Part shown: piece after piece, positions 62,169 to 64,000 of the stretch
Layout: the number at the start of each line of letters is the position of its first letter
Position numbering within the stretch: position 1 is the stretch's first letter
From: JACCZX01 sp963786295
GTDB taxonomy: Bacteria; Pseudomonadota; Gammaproteobacteria; Burkholderiales; Burkholderiaceae_F
DNA: 64,000 nucleotides
NCBI GenBank assembly: GCA_963786295.1
Contig: CAWAYV010000013.1
Location: 26,136 to 90,135, forward strand
Direction: 5' to 3'
The notes under the pieces: generated by a model
Databases searched by the model: none
Told to the model about the DNA's origin: nothing
What the model saw: only the letters and a program-made list of their open reading frames with translations
Translations under genes and position numbers: made by a program

Positions 62169-63846
62169 ACAAGCCTAGCGAGGTGCGATTCGAATCGGAA
62201 TTGGAGCCGGCCGAACGCCGCTGGCAGGATGCGTACGACGCGAGCGCGGAAACCACTAAACGCTCCACCAACCGCTCGGGCATCGATATCAAGCCGCTGT
62301 ACACGCCGCACGACCGCTCGCAGGAAGACTTTTTTGACGACGTCGGTTTCCCCGGCGAGTATCCGAACACGCGCGGTATTTACGCATCAATGCATCGCGG
62401 TCGCAGCTGGACGCAGCGCCAGTTGATCGGTTGGGGAGTACCCGAGGATTACAACAAGCGCTTGAAGGAGATCCTGGCACACGGTGGAACCGCGCTGTCC
62501 TTGATTCCCTGCAACTCGGTCTATCGCGGCTACGACGCTGACGGCGTGCCGCCGCAAGCTCTGGAACCTGCGGCGTCGTCGTCAACAGCGTCGAGGACAT
62601 GGACATCGCGCTGGCCGATATGCCGCTCGAGCGCATTTCTTGCGCGTTGAATGACCCGTCACCTTTTACGCTGCTGGCGCTGCTGCTCGCTGTGGCCAAG
62701 CGCCGAGGGATCGCTTGGCAGAAAATCACCGGCACGTCGAACCAGTCCGACTATCTGTCGCACTGCGTGGCCAATCACATGTTCTTTCGGCTGGCACTGC
62801 CAGGCGCCCGCCGTGTGCTGACCGATCACATCCAGTTCGCCAATGAGTCGCTGCCCGGCTGGAATCCGTTGTCGGTCGTCGGGCAGCACACGCAGCAGGC
62901 CGGCGCGACACCCGCCGAGGCGATGGGTTTCACGATCGCGGCGGCATTGCAGTACGCCGAAGACTGCATCGCGCGCGGTCTGGATCCCGATCGCTTCCTG
63001 CCGCGGTTTACGTTTTTCTTCGACATATCGATCAGCTTTTTCGAAGAGATCGCGAAGTTTCGGGCGGGTCGGCGCTTATGGGCGCGGCTGGCGCGCGAGC
63101 GGCTCGGCGCGAAGGACCCGAAAGCGTGGCGCTTCAAGTTCCACGGGCAAACGTCGGGCGTTGATCTGACGCGCCAGCAGCCGTTGAACAATATCGCGCG
63201 CGTCACCGCGCAAGCGATGGCCGGCATCTTCGGTGGATTGCAGTCACTGCATACCGACGGTTACGACGAAGCGGTGTCGGTACCGACGGCAGAAGCCGCG
63301 AGGATCGCGATCGCGACGCAGAACATCCTGCGCGAGGAAGCGCAATTGACCGACGTGATCGATCCGCTCGGCGGCTCGTATTACGTCGAGACGCTGACCG
63401 ATCGCATGCAAGAGAAGATCGAAGCGGTCATTGCAAGAATCGACGCGGCAGGCGGCATGTACCAGGCGGTCGAAAAAGGTCTAGTACAACAGATGATCGG
63501 CGAATCCGCACTGGCACATCAATTGAAGATCGAAAGCGGCGAACAGACGGTGGTCGGCGTCAATGCGTATCAGATCGACGAAGATCCACAGGAATATCGC
63601 TCGCAACCCTACCCGGAGCAGACGGCAATCGACACGCAAATCGCGCGTCTGAAAACGTTCAAGAAGACGCGATCTAACGCCGACGCGACAAAAGCACTCG
63701 ACGATCTTGTGCGGAGCGCACAAGGTACAACGAACATCATGGCGGGCATCGTTGCCGCCGCTGCTGAAGCCGGAGCGACACATGGCGAGATCTGCGCGGT
63801 GTTGCGGCGTGAACTTGGCTTTGGGCAGCCGCTCGCCATCGTTTGA
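62165..63846 (+). CDS. acyl-CoA mutase large subunit, divergent specificity (one frame break)
   Basis: ~560 residues after joining (one base missing near 62566). TIM-barrel, CoA-binding part of the methylmalonyl-CoA mutase family: YPNTRGIYASMHRGRSW, RGYDADGVPPQALGTCGVVV, NPLSVVGQHTQQAGATPAEA (conserved His), FDISISFFEEIAKFRAGRRL, FKFHGQTSGVDLTRQQPLNN and IDPLGGSYYVETLTDRM. Compared from memory with methylmalonyl-CoA mutase, the Tyr89 position is His (~residue 77) and the Arg207 position is Ala (~203 in CVANHMFF). So it probably does not act on methylmalonyl-CoA. Ribosome site AAGGAAG; followed by the MeaB-type chaperone gene in overlap. Confidence 0.92.
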
Positions 63847-64000
63847 TGGTTGACACGGATTGGCTACAGCGCATTCGTGCAGGCGAGCGGCGTACGATCG
63901 CCCGTGCGATTACCGCCGTCGAGAACGATCTGGCGCGCGCACAGAGTCTGCGCGATGCGCTCGCGCCGCATCTGGGGCGTGCGCATGTCGTCGGCATCAC
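63846..64000 (+). CDS. MeaB/ArgK-type GTPase, N-terminal fragment
   Basis: 52 residues before the right edge. MVDTDWLQRIRAGERRTIAR, AITAVENDLARAQSLRDALA and PHLGRAHVVGI match the N-terminal helices of MeaB, just before the P-loop (TGPPGAGKST, beyond the edge). MeaB loads and protects the B12 cofactor of its mutase. ATG overlaps the mutase stop (TGATG). Confirms the B12 mutase operon. Confidence 0.9.
   Translation, partial: MVDTDWLQRIRAGERRTIARAITAVENDLARAQSLRDALAPHLGRAHVVGI

Noticed and set aside
61749..63846. Plain annotation as methylmalonyl-CoA mutase
   Set aside because: The specificity positions and the stand-alone B12 subunit do not match the methylmalonyl-CoA enzyme; only the family name is supported.

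Overview
The window is high-GC, gene-dense chromosomal DNA of a proteobacterium, most likely a betaproteobacterium of Burkholderiales type. The main evidence is the block rnhA - YafS-like methyltransferase - gloB - mltD - fabI (positions 1717-6442), a gene order I know from Burkholderia and Bordetella relatives. Other pointers are a DUF5329 protein, a 46-residue one-helix membrane protein, Liv-type ABC genes grouped with an acyl-CoA ligase, and a PEP-CTERM protein. No rRNA, tRNA, integrase, transposase or CRISPR array was recognised.

Layout. 1-1655: RND efflux pump (permease cut by the left edge, plus its adaptor). 1717-6442: the housekeeping block above. 6457-20956: selD, a TlpA-like redoxin, a transglutaminase-like protein, an AsmA protein, ergothioneine genes egtB and egtD, a flavin reductase, threonine dehydratase, and a LolD/FtsX/AttH-type export operon. 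20990-30750: an accessory region of short, unrelated, mostly same-strand genes (four GFA-fold proteins, two VOC proteins, two GNATs, cupins, a SemiSWEET, LysE and DMT transporters, AraC, DUF1801). They are separated by palindromes ending in GTTRRRY-like cores and starting with RYYYAAC-like cores. I read this as an integron-cassette-like array without an integrase in view. 30858-39647: an MBL-rhodanese sulfur enzyme, a PH-domain protein, a complete dipeptide ABC operon, and an ArsR-SRPBCC pair with a self-overlapping operator. 39969-47401 (minus strand): branched-chain amino-acid-type ABC transporter genes with a long-chain acyl-CoA ligase, preceded by a Crp/Fnr regulator. 47679-58298: mixed genes (lipoprotein, MocR regulator, hydrolase, PEP-CTERM protein, beta-lactamase-fold hydrolase, ABC-2 exporter, Gdx/SugE). 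58584-64000: MsbA-like ABC exporter, thyA-folA, then a B12-dependent acyl-CoA mutase operon (small subunit, large subunit, MeaB GTPase cut by the right edge).

At least 13 otherwise well-conserved genes are split by single-base frame changes (MFP adaptor, rnhA, mltD, selD, transglutaminase, asmA, egtB, SRPBCC, beta-lactamase, the 57.4-kb gene, msbA-like, folA, mutase large subunit). Several lie in short homopolymers and most look like one-base insertions. Essential or housekeeping genes such as folA and rnhA are hit, so uncorrected sequencing or assembly indels are the best explanation. I annotate these as single genes spanning the break.

The most interesting observations are: (1) an acyl-CoA mutase whose two classic substrate-specificity positions differ from methylmalonyl-, isobutyryl- and 2-hydroxyisobutyryl-CoA mutases as I know them; (2) the integrase-less cassette array; (3) an ArsR gene whose promoter, operator and start codon coincide, predicting a leaderless autoregulated mRNA.
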